Assembly (NCBI GenBank): GCA_013397455.1
Contig: VYZB01000346.1
Span: 749,633 to 813,632, forward strand
Length of the DNA: 64,000 nt
Source of the DNA: Crotophaga sulcirostris
Taxonomy: Eukaryota; Chordata; Aves; Cuculiformes; Crotophagidae
Direction of reading: 5' to 3'
Part shown: positions 23,301 to 35,029 of the stretch, in pieces
Numbering within the stretch: position 1 is the first letter of the stretch
Layout of the letters: every line of letters starts with the position of its first letter
Notes under the pieces: generated by a model
Told to the model about the DNA's origin: nothing
The model's input: only the letters and a program-made list of their open reading frames with translations
Database searches by the model: none
Position numbers and translations under genes: made by a program

Positions 23301-24647
23301 TCGCAGGATGTCATGGGAAGTGGCCCACAGACCAGGCTCCTGTCCTGAGCTGGGCTGGGCTGCTCAGAGCGGGCTCTGCAGAGGAGCCCACTCAAGGGTG
23401 CCAGCTGTGGGAGTTTTGGTTTTATACACCCTGGCAAGATGCCTCCTGCTGCCCGGGGAGGCCAGACCTGCTGGGGACAGTGAGGAGCCTGGGGATGCTG
23501 CTGGGTGTCTGGGCTCTTGCCTCCACCCCCCTGAGCAGTAACAAGGCTGGATTCATCCACCTTCCAGCCCGGCTTTGGGAGCTGCACCGCAGAGGAGCAG
23601 TTTGGGATTGCAGCAGCTTTCCTTTCCACTTGGGAGACAAGGGGTCAAGCTGCAGGTGCTCCGGAGGGAATAGCGACTGCAGCAGAGGCTTCAGGGAGAC
23701 CTTTTTGGGCTTTATGTTGAGTCCCACACTGGAATTTTTCCTCATTTTAAATTCTAGTGAATTCTGATCAGCTCAAACCATGAAAATTCACATTATCGCT
23801 GGCTCAAACCTGGCCCCTGGGTTTCCCCCGCTCGGCAGCGCTGGCTCATGGTTGAGTTGTGCATCCAGGTTGGCCCCGCATCCAGTCCTTGGCCAGCAAG
23901 AGGGGGGAAAAGCAAACACTTGGCAAAGAGAAGCTGTAAGGCTCGGTGTCCCTGAGATAATTAGTATGTTGGGAAAGTGACAGGAAAGAGAATCAAGCAA
24001 AGCCAAGGTCAGTGGCTGCTAATTAAGAATGAGCACCTTGTGTCAGCCTGAGCTGTGGCTTGGAATTGAGACGTACTCTGGGAGCACTGGGGAGATAAAG
24101 GTGATGGAGTTACCCAAAGAGCAGCCAATGGGATTCAAGCAGGGGTTTAAAGTTTCCTTCTAGCTTGGCTGATAAAAGGGGCAAAAAGAGAGAAAATAAT
24201 GGGGGGAGGTGCGTGCTTTGGTCCTAGGAGGGATTTTTGCCTCTGCAGCCCCGGGGGGCTTTGCAGACATAGCGGGGTCTGGGGAAGGGGATCTTCTGGC
24301 TAAAGACTTAATGGAAGTGACTTTCTTTTTTTCCCAAGCTCCTCCTCCGGCTTTTGTGGAGGCTCTTCTGGGAAGGTCACAGCAGTGTGTTGGTGCAGTG
24401 ACAGTCCTGTGGGAAGGTGGGAGAGAGGGGGCTGTTGGGTGCTGCCGAGGTGCCAGCCTTGCCCCCTGCCCATGTTTCCAGATGGGCGACGTACGTGCCT
24501 GCTGCCCGGATTTTCCTGTGTCTGGGACAGAAACACCGTAATGAAGGGCCTGTGGGTTAAATGATTGAAGTCATTTGGGTTCAGGTGGAGCTGTTTGTTT
24601 AACTGTGATGAAACTTCCACTGCAGAGGCATCGTATGAAAAATCTGG

Positions 24648-24688
24648 TGTGGGGTAGAGCTGGTGTGGGATAGAGCTGGTGTGGTCAT
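24648..24688 (+). repeat. Short tandem repeat, about 17 bp unit
   Basis: The unit 'ggtgtggggtagagct' is followed by 'ggtgtgggatagagct' and a partial third 'ggtgtggtc'. Intronic. Confidence 0.75.
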
Positions 24689-25377
24689 GACAAATGAAGG
24701 AGAATTTCGTAGTGAAAGGTTATTACTGAGCAGATGATTTTGTTGGGGAGGAAGGCAGTTTAAAAAGGTGCCCTTGGTTCTAGCAGTGAATTTGTCTGTC
24801 AGCACTGCTCTCTCTCCTGCATGGGGAAACAGTGCGAGGTTTAATGCCGGTGGTTTCCACAGTGCCAGCACCTCATTTCCCTTTGTCACCCGGGGTCCAG
24901 GTGAGTGGTGCGGGGTGGGAGGAGGTCTCCCCTTCGAGCACCAGCACAGCCAGGAGCTGGGCAGGGCCCTGGAGCTGCTTTTCCCGTTCACAGTGCAGAG
25001 GGCAGAAGCTGAATATGTATCAGCATTAAAATCTGCATGGCATTTCTCCTGCATTAACGCTGGCTCCGGCACGCTGAGCACGGCACCACGCAGCGGATTT
25101 CCTGCAGAATGCACAGGGAGCTACGTGACCCTCTCTGAGCAGCTACTGCTGCTGCTGGAGCTGACACAGAGCTCAGTCTGAAGTGCTGCTTTTTATGTTA
25201 GACTTTGCAATTCAGTCACCTGGATGGGGCAGCTGGCAGCATGTGGTCTGCTCCTGCTCAGCCCTTCCACTGCTCTGCAGCACAGAGGGTTGTAAAATCA
25301 AGTGGTGTTTGGTTGTGTGCACATCAGACCAAAAACGTGCCCAGAGTGTGTGCTGCAGCAGTGCTGTTTATGTCCAT

Positions 25378-25640
25378 GAATCATGGGATCATGGAATGGT
25401 TTGGGTTGGAAGGGACCTCAAAGCCCACCCAATTCCGCCCCCCTTCTATGAGCAGGGACCCCTCCCACTGGATCAGGGGCCTCCAAGCCCCATCCAGCCT
25501 GGCCTTGAACACCTCCAGGGATGGGGCAGCCACAGCTTCTCTGGGCAACCTGGGCCAGGGCCTCCCCACCCTCACAGCAAAACATCTCTCTAAGATCTCA
25601 TCTCAATCTGCACTCTTTGAGCTTAAAACCTCATCCTACC
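25378..25640 (-). mobile_element. CR1 LINE fragment, antisense
   Basis: It starts with 'gaatcatgggatcatggaat' and 'ggtttgggttggaaggg' and runs through 'cccactggatcagggg', 'ttgaacacctccagggat' and 'ccaccctcacagcaaaac' to 'agcttaaaacctcat'. It lies only 170 bases before another CR1 end in the same orientation. Confidence 0.9.
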
Positions 25641-25805
25641 CCACCTGGGCATCTTGATGCAATGTTACAGGGCTGGTTTGCGGCCGTTAACCGTGGGGCG
25701 CGGCTCCTGACATCTCAGTATGTCCCTGTGCTGTGACCAGTGCAGACACCAACTGCAGCCAATTTAACAGTGGGAAAAAATGTTTCACCCAGAAAGCGTG
25801 ATGTG

Positions 25806-25905
25806 AATCATAGAATCACAGAATGGTTTGGGTTGGAAGGGACCTTAAAGAACATGCAGTTCCACCCTGCTGCCATGGGCAGGGACGCCTCCCAACCCAA
25901 CACTG
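25806..25905 (-). mobile_element. CR1 3'-end fragment
   Basis: Antisense: 'atcatagaatcacagaatgg', 'ttgggttggaagggacc', 'ctgccatgggcagggac'. It ends about 290 bases before the next DAB2IP exon. Confidence 0.9.
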
Positions 25906-26191
25906 GCACTGGTGGAGGGGAGGGTGAGGTGCAGCCTAGAATGAGAAAATTTTTGAGGTGCTAAGGTTCTCCAGAGATTTTGTTTCTCCTCCTGTCTCCA
26001 TGAATGTGGAGAACCAGGAGAAAAGCCAGGCTGGTAGTAAGGCAGCATGCACACACAGGATCACCACAGCACCTCTTATGTTCTAGCAAGGTGAGACCTC
26101 TCTGGATATGGGGGGCTGGGGAGGGGGGCACCTCTAACTGAATGAAGCGTGTGTCAGTGCGTGGTGACCCACCATTGGCTTTGCTTTCCAG

Positions 26192-26336
26192 GATTTCTTG
26201 ACTGACCTGATGATGTCTGAAGTCGATCGCTGCGGTGAGAATGAGCATCTCATTTTCAGGGAGAACACACTGGCCACCAAAGCCATCGAAGAATACTTGA
26301 AGCTGGTGGGACAGAAATACTTGCAAGATGCCTTGG
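26192..26336 (+). CDS. DAB2IP: DAB2IP exon: RasGAP domain with the arginine finger
   Basis: Acceptor tttccag|gat, donor ttgg|gtacgt, residues 267-314 plus the first base of a glycine codon. It holds the loop [12 protein letters not shown], whose arginine is residue 289 counting from the Met at 7353. RasGAPs insert this arginine finger into the Ras active site to stabilise the transition state of GTP hydrolysis. R289 is the residue changed in GAP-dead human DAB2IP as I remember it, so the numbering agrees. The following helix [20 protein letters not shown] is family-typical. The catalytic site is intact. Confidence 0.98.
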
Positions 26337-26959
26337 GTACGTATGGAGCGTTGGAGAGGTTCTCCTCTAAGGTGCAGGGTGCTCTGCATGGTGGAGACCC
26401 TAATGGCCATGGGAGGCCCAGCCTTTGCCTGCTGGAGGGTTTGTCTGGCAGCAGGCAGCTCTGCTCCAGGTGAAGGTCACCGCTGAGTGAGCGCTTCCGT
26501 GTGCTTTCAGAGGAGATAACAAATTGATATTTGAAGGCACCGTGCTGCCTGCCAAGCCCTCTGTCTCGGTGCTGGCGGTGTCGGGGACGCTGATTGAATC
26601 CCCCCCTGCTCGTGCACCCCCAGGGATGCTCCCCTGGCTCCCGCGGCGCTGCCGAGTCGGATGCGATCTCCCGGCTCGCAGTGACGGGAGGTGCCTCCTG
26701 CATCGCGCTGGGAACCCTCCTGGTGGTTTTTCTTTTTAAGCGCCGGCTGTGTTTGTGGCTCCAAAAATATTTCTCTTGATGCAAATGAAAATAATTAGAG
26801 CTTCTGCTTCTGGGCAGGTCAGGAAGGGGCTGCTGTGTTGCTGTGTGCAGCCAGCACAGCATGAGGATGGGGAGAGGCTGGGGAGAAGCTGCCTTTGAAG
26901 CATTGTCTGAACCTCAGCCGAAGGCAGCTGGATCCAAGCAGTCGGATGAGCAGGGTCTC

Positions 26960-27250
26960 TACTGAGCTGTTAATTTTTCAGGATGTTGGGTTCCTACTAA
27001 CGGATTTATGTAATTTTAGCAAAGAGGAAAGTGCTGCAGATAGTTTATTAAGATAGTAATAATAATAATGGCAAGGTTAAGAAAGGGGAGATCGTTGAGC
27101 AAATTCACTCAAACCGTGCTATAGCCCTCAAGAACAGACAAATAAATATTATTTGTTTCTGATATTATTTGTTTCTGCCTTTAATGCTTTCTGGTCGAAG
27201 GCAAGGCTGTAAGCAGATTACCTCATAAAATTTCTAAAGAGCCAGGAGAT
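26960..27250. other. AT-rich block, candidate conserved non-coding element
   Basis: A CpG-poor block with many TAAT/ATTA cores, a short (AAT)n run and, at 27146-27177, a perfect tandem duplication of the 16-mer atattatttgtttctg, each copy carrying a forkhead-like 'atttgttt'. Embedded in an otherwise GC-rich intron. Confidence 0.3.
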
Positions 27251-27632
27251 GACTGAAGGCAGAGAATTCTGAAACATTCCCCTTTCAGGGCTCAGTGCGG
27301 GCCGGCTCCACGCCGAGCCGGAGGAGCTGCAGTCCTTGCAGGCGGCTCGGGCGCTGGTTCTGTGTAGACCTTTTATCAGTGAAGTGATTCATCCGTGTGT
27401 GCACGGTAACACCGCGCTCCCCTCTAAGCCACGGAGCACAAGCAAGTGTCAGGGCCAGGTAATAACAGCAGGCATCACCTGCAGGCCAGCAGAGCAGCTC
27501 CAGAACTAAGGATGCATCGGAGAGGCTCTCCAGTATGTAATTAAAATCTGTCTTGGCAGCAGGGGAGGAATGCAGGCTGGAGTGGGCAAAAAGCAGGAGG
27601 ATGGGAAAATCCAGGACAGTCAGGAATTAGGA

Positions 27633-28137
27633 GATCATAGAATCATAGAATGGTTTGGGTTGAAAGGGGACTTAAAGCCCATCCAGTCCAATCCCCTGCA
27701 GAAGCCGGAACATCTTTAATCAGACCAGGTTGCTCAGAGCCCCATCCAACCCGACATGGAATGTCTCCAGAGATGGGGCAGACACTGCCTCCCTGGGCAA
27801 CCTGTGCCAGTGTTTCACCACCCTCACAGGAAAACATTTCTTCCTAATATCCAGCCTAAATCCACCCTCCCTTAGTTTAAGGTCATTTGCTCTCATCCCA
27901 TCCCTGCACTCCCTGATCAAGAGCCCCTCCCCAGCTTTCCTGGAGCCCCTTTCAGTACTGAAGGCTGCTCTGAGGTCTCCTTGGAGCCTTCTCCAGGCTG
28001 AACAACCCCAACTCTCTCAGCCTGTCCTTGAGTGGGAGGTGCTCCAGCCCTGAAATCATCTTCGTGGCCTCTTCTGGACTTGCTCCAACAGCTCCATGTC
28101 CTTCCTGTGCTGAGGATCCCAGAGCTGGGTACAAACC
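27633..28137 (-). mobile_element. CR1 LINE, about 500 bp, antisense
   Basis: One of the most complete copies in the window. It has 'gatcatagaatcatagaatg', the 'ccctccccagctttcctgga' block, 'tccaggctgaacaacccc' and 'ttgctccaacagctccatg', ending near 'cagagctgggtac'. The matching open frames on both strands are CR1 and not host genes. Confidence 0.93.
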
Positions 28138-28993
28138 AAGTGGAAAAGCAAGGCAAACCCTTTTCCCAGAACATCACCCACCCTGCAGGTCCCCAGTTAA
28201 ACACTGCCTTTAGTCCCTGGCCTCCCTGGTCTCCTAGCTGCTTCCAGGTGCTCACTGGGATGCAGGATGCTGTCACCCCAGCCGGACACGTGTCCGAGTG
28301 GTGGGAAGCACCCCAGGGGTCTGTGCCCGGGTACCCCGGGGCGGGGGGCACGGCATGGGATGGAGGGGCTGGGGCACAGCATGAGCAGCCACGACGAGGG
28401 TGAGGAGCAGCGAGGCCGCGAGCAGGAGCACAGGGAAACGCAGAGAAATGTTTTAATTGAATTTTGTTTGATGTTGAGTTCAAAATAAACCAAGTAAATT
28501 GTTTCTTTCCTTTAATTACCTATTTCTCCTGTGAATCACACTGGCTGGGCAGCACCAGGGCCCAGGCTGCAGTAGCAGGCCAGCCTGCAAATAATTACCC
28601 AACCTGCCAGCATCCTTCCTGCCGGAGCAGCCGAGGGAGCACGGGGCAGGCTGAGCGAGCGGAGCTTGGGCAGCGCAGTTCTGCAACCGCCCCCACCCAC
28701 AGGCAGAGCTGCCAGCTGGGGAAGAGGGGTGGAATGTGCTGGTGGGGAGCCCGGGTGCTTTTCTCCCGGGGTGCTCTGTTGTTTTGGGAGCCACCAGGGC
28801 AGCGTGGAGATGCTGAGAGCTGGGGCACAGCCTGGCTGGGAGCCACCACTGCCTGCTCTTGCACCCGGCTCCTGCTCAGCCAGTGTCACAGGGTGTAGGG
28901 TAGCTGCTCGAGTACTGGGGCTGGCAAACGGTTTTGCTTGAAGGCTGTGTCTCTCATGTGTCCAAAACCCATCACTCACTGTTTGTTTTGCAG

Positions 28994-29138
28994 GGGAATT
29001 CATCAAGGCACTGTACGAATCAGATGAAAACTGTGAGGTGGATCCCAGTAAGTGTTCGTCTTCAGACCTTCCTGAACATCAGAGCAACCTGAAAATGTGC
29101 TGCGAGCTGGCCTTCTGCAAAATCATCAACTCCTACTG
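28994..29138 (+). CDS. DAB2IP: DAB2IP exon: RasGAP domain, central helices
   Basis: Acceptor ttttgcag|gg, donor ctactg|gtcagt. It completes the split glycine and encodes [25 protein letters not shown], followed by [17 protein letters not shown], ending two bases into the cysteine codon of SYC. The [11 protein letters not shown] segment is nearly invariant across DAB2IP, RASAL2 and SYNGAP1. The helix that follows packs under the Ras-binding groove. It has the same length (145 bases) as the preceding exon. Confidence 0.98.
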
Positions 29139-30899
29139 GTCAGTACCCTGCGGGCACCACTCCCTGCCGCGTGCCCTCAGCTGGCACAGAGGCACTGGGG
29201 CTGCAGGGGACAGGGGTGGCAGCGGGCATCCTCGCGCTGTGGGACCTGTCCCTGAGCTGTGCCGATGGGCGGCTGGTTGGAGAGCTGTGGAGGGAGCAGT
29301 CTGGGCCCTGCCAGTGTCCTGATGCACCCATCAGGGATCCTGGTGGTCCAGGAGCAGGGGTGGGGCTGGCCAGGGGGTGCGGCAGCAGCTCCTGCTCAGC
29401 TGCAGTTCGGAGTGTCTGGCGCGGAGGGGTCACTTGGTGCACAGGGATGGGGAGTCTGGGAACACAAAATGCCTTTGCCAGAGCGACCAGTTCAGAGAGG
29501 GGCTTTGTGCCAGATGTACATGGACATCTGGAATCAAGGGCAGGAGTGTCTGTCCTGGATCTCCGACCCATGTAACAGTTTGGTCTGGGACAGACTGAGG
29601 GACTCACCTGCCTCCCTAGAGCATTGGGAACAGTTTGAGCTCCTCTCTGTGGCAGGCAGGGTCAGACACTCCTCCTGCCCAGCTTTTGTGTGGGCAGATG
29701 TGTTCTCCTGGCAGTGCTGGAGGACCCCAGCACCCTGCATTCCTCTGGGTTAACCCCTCTTGCTCCCAGCCCCGGGGTGGGTGCACAGAGGAGACGGGGA
29801 GCCCTTCGCCTGCTTGGCCCGAGGCCTCGCGAGCAGTCTGAGGCATTTCTGAGTTGTTTGTTCTCTTGCAGCTGGGTGGGACAGCCCCAGATGTGCAAAA
29901 CTGACTGGAGCCAGGAAGTTGTGTCTTGTGGTGGTGGCTGTCAGGCGTGGCTGTGCTCCTGGGGGACAGGGAGCCAGGAGCCTGTGGCCCTGTTACAGCG
30001 GCTGCTGCAAAGATGACCTGAAAGGGGGAAAAAGAGCACTTGTTACTCTCTTTATTTGGATAAATAAAAATATTTTCTTTCTGCTTCCTGCCAGCGTACC
30101 CAGAGGCTCCTGTCCTGGGTGTACGAGAGTGATCATTTGTGTCTTACTGCTGGATTTTCAGTCTTCCTGCTGAAAAACCTATGCTCAGTTCTTATTAATG
30201 CATTTAAGTAGCAACACTGGTGCTGCAAAACATCAACTAAGGATAACACTGGAGGAAGGAAGTCTCTGATAATATGGGTTTCTCATTTTCTCTCCTATCC
30301 CAGCTGTTGTGTTGAGGCCTGAAAACTCACTACGTGCAATCCCCCAGGATAGCAAGGGTGCCCTCCTGCCAGCCCAGGAAGGGAATCGCTTGTCCCCATG
30401 TGGTTCGGGGAGAGAACAGGCAGCGAGAGGCTGACTCAGGCTTCCTTTATCTACTGTAAAAAAGCAAAGGGCAGATTTCTGTACAGGTATCCTGTACCTG
30501 ATCCTGGGCCAATTAGTGCTGTGACTCAACAACGGCGCTTGCTGGGTCTCCCAGGAGGGATTCACCACCTTTAGTCAGCAGTGGGCTGTAATTCTTTGAA
30601 GTAATGGCTTCCTAAAAATACCCAAAGCAGCACTAAAAGGTCACTTTAAAAATAGGCTGGAAAAGTGACCTAAGGAGTATCAGGAATGCGTGGGAAGTTC
30701 TTTCCTCTGGTCCTGCCTTTCCGAGGGAGGTGGGAACAGCTGAGCTGTTGCTCTGAGCGGTTCCCCTCGGTGCTTTGTGCTTGAGGGTTCTTGGGGATCA
30801 ATCGGGCTGATGCATGTTCAGGATTGGCCAAGGGATCCTGCTTTAAATAGAGCGCCAGAGCGTGCTGCTCATCTGCTGGAGAGAGCTGGGGAGAGGAAA

Positions 30900-31090
30900 G
30901 AGGTTCACAATAACCGAAAATTGTTATAATTATAACATAATTTGGACATCTGGAAAGTTTCGGTGTAAGCAGAATTTCAGCATGTGGAAGCTCGTTACTG
31001 GAAAGTTGGGTAATGAATTACGGGCCCGTTTGTCACATAAAGCTGAGTAACTGAATTCCATCCACTGTTACACAATTAAACTTTTATGGT
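30900..31090. other. AT-rich block with 16-bp perfect palindrome
   Basis: TGTTATAATTATAACA at 30922-30937 is identical to its own reverse complement, and TAAT cores follow ('gtaatgaattac', 'acacaattaaac'). It could be a dimeric homeodomain-type site in a conserved intronic element. Palindrome seen directly; role inferred. Confidence 0.35.
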
Positions 31091-32611
31091 CTCCCAGCCT
31101 GCGATGGTGAGCGGTGCTCGTGGGCTGGATGCAGCCGGTGGCTCCATTTCCAAGGGTTTGCTTTCCCGTCACTGTGCAACCTGTCCTGATCATTCAAGCC
31201 TTAAATTGCTTAAAGGATTCTCCTGTTCCTGGGCAAATACCATGAAGTAAAAGGGTTTTGTCCAATTGTGCGGATCAAGCCAAAGACAGAGGAGATTTTA
31301 TCCAGCCAAAGATGTTGGCTAATATTATTTATAAAAGAGCTCACAAGAGTGAAAACATGAGGGCAACACGGAGCAGAAGCTGAGTGCAATGGCAGTGTTT
31401 GCTGAGCTCTTCCCTGGAGTGTCACTGCCCATGGAGAGAAACCTCCTGGAAGCCTGGAGCGGGGTGACAGGCACCTCTGAACGCGGCAGCACTGTCCGTA
31501 GCCCTGGGAAGCAGAGGCTGGAGGACGAGGAGCACCCTTGTGTTTGCAGGGGCATCACACTCCGGAGGGCTCTTTGCCTGCTCCTCTGTTTCAGAGCCTC
31601 CCACCTGGTTCTCGCTGCTGCTGGGCAGTGGACGGTGTCTCTGGCCATGCAGCTCCCATGGTTTTCTCTTCTTCCCAACTCGGGTGAGGGCCATCCCAGA
31701 GAGCCATCCCAGAGAGCGGGGCAGGCAGGGAGGAGCCCCCCGGTGTTGCATTGCTTCTCCCAAATAGTCCCTGCAGCCTCCCTGGGAAACCATGCTCTGG
31801 AATGGCTGCTTGGTACGGAGGTTGATGGCCTAAAGCGGAGCCTGGCCCCTCTCTGGTCTGCGTTCACACCATCCAGCTCTGGAAGGGCAGCCCCGGGCAG
31901 GTGGGGAGCTGGGTCCCAGGGATGTGGAACCCATTGCCAGCGGGTGCCGTGGGCAGGAGCCTCCAGCTGAACAAACAGCGCACGCTGGGAACAGGATGAG
32001 GGGGGAGCGGGGAGCTGGGCAGGGCCAGGCACAAACAGGCAGCAAAGTTCTCCAGCGATAAGGGCTGCAGCCAGCATGGGCTACACCCGGGGGAGTTCTG
32101 GTATCCAGGACAGCCAGGCTGAGGTCTGTGCAGTCACAAGGCTGGAGGGACTCTGGTGGGATCCACATTTGTGCCAGTCCTAGGGGGATGTAATCCAGGT
32201 GCTTGAACAGAGGTGTTACAGGTCGTGGAGACCCCCAGCCCCGGCTGTGCCGGTGACCCTGTGCTGCAGGGGTTTCTGCTGAGGGGTCCCATGGCCGTGT
32301 TTCTTCAGAAAACACTCTGCTGTGGTGGCTCAGCTGCCCCCAGTGCAGATTGTTTCTTATCCCTGCCTTCCCACTTGTTTGGGGTTTGGGCACCCAGCAG
32401 GAACATCAGTCTGATGAAACCTGCTTTTCTTACAACTTTATGGAATGGCTTTGCTTTTTCCTCTGTGGTTTGAGTCTCCTGATGGACACTTCACAGAAAT
32501 AACCCCAGAGCCTGTGAGTGGTGTGACAGTGGTGCCACTGTGGATCAGCAGTGTGAGAGGGCTCTGCCCTTGTACAGGTCTGGCTGTCGTGCCCCACAGC
32601 TGATGCGCACC

Positions 32612-33095
32612 GTGGAGTCACTGAGGTTGGAAAAGCCCTCTCAGCTCATCCAGGCCAACCATCAGCCCAACCCCACCGTGCCCACTAAACCATGTCCCCA
32701 AGTACCACAATTTTTAAATCAAGGATGGAGACTCCACCACTGCTCTGGGCAGCCTCTGCCAGGACTTCACCACTCCTTCAGTAAAGAACTTTTTCCCAAT
32801 ATCCAATTTAAATCTCCCCTGGCACAACTTGAGGCCATTTCCTCTCGTCCTATCCCTTGTTACTTGGGAGAAGAGACCAGCAACCCCCCTCACCACAGCC
32901 TCCTTGGAGCTGCACAGAGCAGTGAGGTCTCCCCTCAGCCTCTTTGTCTCCAGACTGAACAGCCCCAGGGCCCCCAGCCGCTCCCAGAACCCCTGGGCTC
33001 CAGACCCTTCCCCAGCTCTGTTCCCAGTCTCTGGACGCGCCCGAGCAGCTCAGGATCCTTGTCCTGAGGGGCCCCAAGCTGAACACCGTGTTTAG
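32612..33095 (-). mobile_element. CR1 LINE, older copy next to an exon
   Basis: An antisense copy of the TGATACTG-tail type ('gtcactgaggttgg', 'aaagaactttttcccaat', 'agactgaacagccccag', 'gaggggccccaagctgaac'). It is more diverged than those at 2311 and 56536. Its 5' end points at the next exon, whose acceptor is about 73 bases further on. Confidence 0.88.
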
Positions 33096-33168
33096 TCACT
33101 GCTGTGCAGCAGTTTGAACACCCTGGCCTTTAACTTGCCATCCTCTCTGTGTCCTCCTGTCCTTTCAG

Positions 33169-33405
33169 CGTCTTCCCAAGGGAGCTCAAAGAAGTTTTTG
33201 CCTCGTGGAGACAAGAATGCAGCAACCGAGGGCGCCCGGACATCAGCGAGCGACTGATCAGTGCCTCCCTGTTCCTGCGGTTCCTCTGCCCGGCCATCAT
33301 GTCCCCGTCCCTCTTCAGCCTCCTGCAGGAGTACCCGGATGACCGCACTGCGCGCACTTTGACCCTCATTGCCAAGGTCACCCAGAACCTCGCCAACTTC
33401 GCCAA
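33169..33405 (+). CDS. DAB2IP: DAB2IP exon: RasGAP signature FLRFLCPA
   Basis: Acceptor cctttcag|cg, donor gccaa|gtaagc. The first base completes Cys363; then come [17 protein letters not shown] and [28 protein letters not shown] (residues 398-405) is the RasGAP family signature; its arginine (R400) stabilises the arginine-finger loop. [17 protein letters not shown] closes the exon. All key residues are present, so the domain should be catalytically competent. Confidence 0.98.
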
Positions 33406-34827
33406 GTAAGCTGGGGTGCAGGAGCTGAAGGGGGTGGGTCAGGAGAGGGGGAAGAAGCGCTGGGTGTGCAGGCAGAGCCACAGCTCTGGCCTCGGGAGCC
33501 CCCGCACCTCCTGCTCCTCTCCTCGATGCTTCCTGTTGGCTTTTTCCCTGACATCTCTCTGGGACTCTCCCACTCCCTCGCTGTCAGGTCAGGGAGATCA
33601 CTGAAATTTCCAAAACAGGACGTGTTTTATGAGCAGGAAAACAGGCTGCTTTGACCTGGAGGCGGCGGGGCGGCAGCAGGAGCGCCCCAGCATATCCAGG
33701 CACCTTGTCTTTCCTGGCCTTCCCCCCACTGTGAGCTCCAAGACCTTCCCTGCTGTTTTCTGCTCTGAAAACAGAACGGGGACACTCAGCCTCTACCTAA
33801 GCCCACTGGTTTGATGGAAACAAAGAGAGAGATTTCTGAAAACCTTTCCTGTGGCTGCAACTCTGAGCTCCTTATCCTTAGCTTTGATAGAAAAAGTATG
33901 AGCTTTCCAAAACATGAATGGACAGTTTCTGTCTAAAGCTTCTTAGGTTTGGAAACCAGCTTAGTAACACACTCGCAGCCAGGGATGCGCCTGTACGGAT
34001 GCAGATGCAGATGGAAGATGTACAAGTGTGTTACACTAGGTGACAGAAATTCCCTATATTCCTGCCCAGTCTCTAACTAAAGGGCTTTTGGATTTTCAGC
34101 ACTTTGCAGGAAAGGCTCTTTAGCTGAGCTGACGTTAGTCAAACCAGAGCGATGGAGCTGGGCTGTCCTGCAGTTGGCACAGAGCAGCTGGCACTGGTGC
34201 AGCACCGACCGCTGCTGGTGCAGTTGAACCACGAGGCCCTCCCTGTTGGGCTCTGAAGAAGACATCTGAGAGTGAAGGGAAGGGCAGGAGGGGGCTGCAG
34301 GAAGCCCAAGGGGACAAGGATGCTGGCCTGGCTTCAAGCACGAGTCTCCAGGCTGAGCCCCAGCGCGGTTGTGCCCGCAGTGGCCGGCGTGGCTGGAGAG
34401 TCAGGGAAGAGCAGAGTGGGAGCAGGGTTCCTGCACCATCCTTCACTGGACTTCAGTTGCTGGTGCCTGGTGTTAGGATGCCTTTATGTCCAGTGCTGGG
34501 TCCTATCTCTGGAGGCTGTGCCTGACCCAGCAGTGCAATGTGCTCCACTGCCAAGCACAGCTTTGTTTCTCTAGCTTTCACCCTCATTTCTGCAGCAGAG
34601 ATCCCATGCTGGCGAGGACTTAACTGGGTTAGGCTGGGGTTAATTTTGGTTCCATGATCCGCAAGGTATGCCAGGTGCCTGCTGGCACCTCAGGCATCCC
34701 AAAGGCTTTGAAGGGTTTGATGGCAGAGGAAGGCTCTGGCATTTTCACCTCTGTTTGTACCTCCCTGTGCTTTGACCACACTTCAGTTCGCAGGGTTTAA
34801 CTGCAATTCATGTTGCTGTCTGGATAG
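33406..34827 (+). other. DAB2IP: Intron within the RasGAP domain (1.4 kb)
   Basis: Donor gtaagc, acceptor ctggatag. No repeat or exon recognised. An imperfect run of 'ctggtgcag' and 'gctggcac' is seen near 34185-34225. Confidence 0.75.
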
Positions 34828-35029
34828 GTTTGGCAGCAAAGAGGAATACATGTCCTTTATGAACCAGTTCCTGGAACATGAATGGACAAACATGCAGAGG
34901 TTTCTGCTGGAGATTTCCAATCCTGAGACCATCTCAAACACAGCTGGCTTTGAAGGATACATTGACCTGGGCCGGGAACTCTCCACTTTGCACTCGCTGC
35001 TCTGGGAAGTCATTTCTCAACTGGAGCAG
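34828..35029 (+). CDS. DAB2IP: DAB2IP exon: end of the RasGAP domain
   Basis: Acceptor tggatag|g, donor cag|gtatgt. It encodes [19 protein letters not shown], then a short linker to [20 protein letters not shown] and ISQLEQ (residues 443-509). This is the C-terminal helical bundle of the GAP domain. The [10 protein letters not shown] block is diagnostic of the SynGAP family. Confidence 0.98.

Larger units (their letters stand above)
15780..26191 (+). other. DAB2IP: Intron between C2 and RasGAP exons (10.4 kb)
   Basis: The largest intron in the window (donor gtaagc, acceptor tttccag). It is G/T-rich on the + strand, as expected for a transcribed intron. It contains CR1 pieces at 16641, 17662, 19132, 20315, 25378 and 25806, an AT-rich candidate element at 19970-20210, a shorter AT-rich patch with a GATA site near 20520-20610 and a small tandem repeat at 24648-24688. 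No exon or RNA gene was found. Confidence 0.8.
26337..28993 (+). other. DAB2IP: Intron within the RasGAP domain (2.7 kb)
   Basis: Donor gtacgt, acceptor ttttgcag. It contains the AT-rich block 26960-27250 and the long antisense CR1 at 27633-28137, then an AT-rich patch at 28445-28535. Nothing else recognised. Confidence 0.8.
29139..33168 (+). other. DAB2IP: Intron within the RasGAP domain (4.0 kb)
   Basis: Donor gtcagt, acceptor cctttcag. It includes an AT-rich block at 30900-31090 and a CR1 (32612-33095) that reaches to within about 75 bases of the acceptor. The long open frames at 31325-32393 are not recognisable proteins. Confidence 0.8.
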
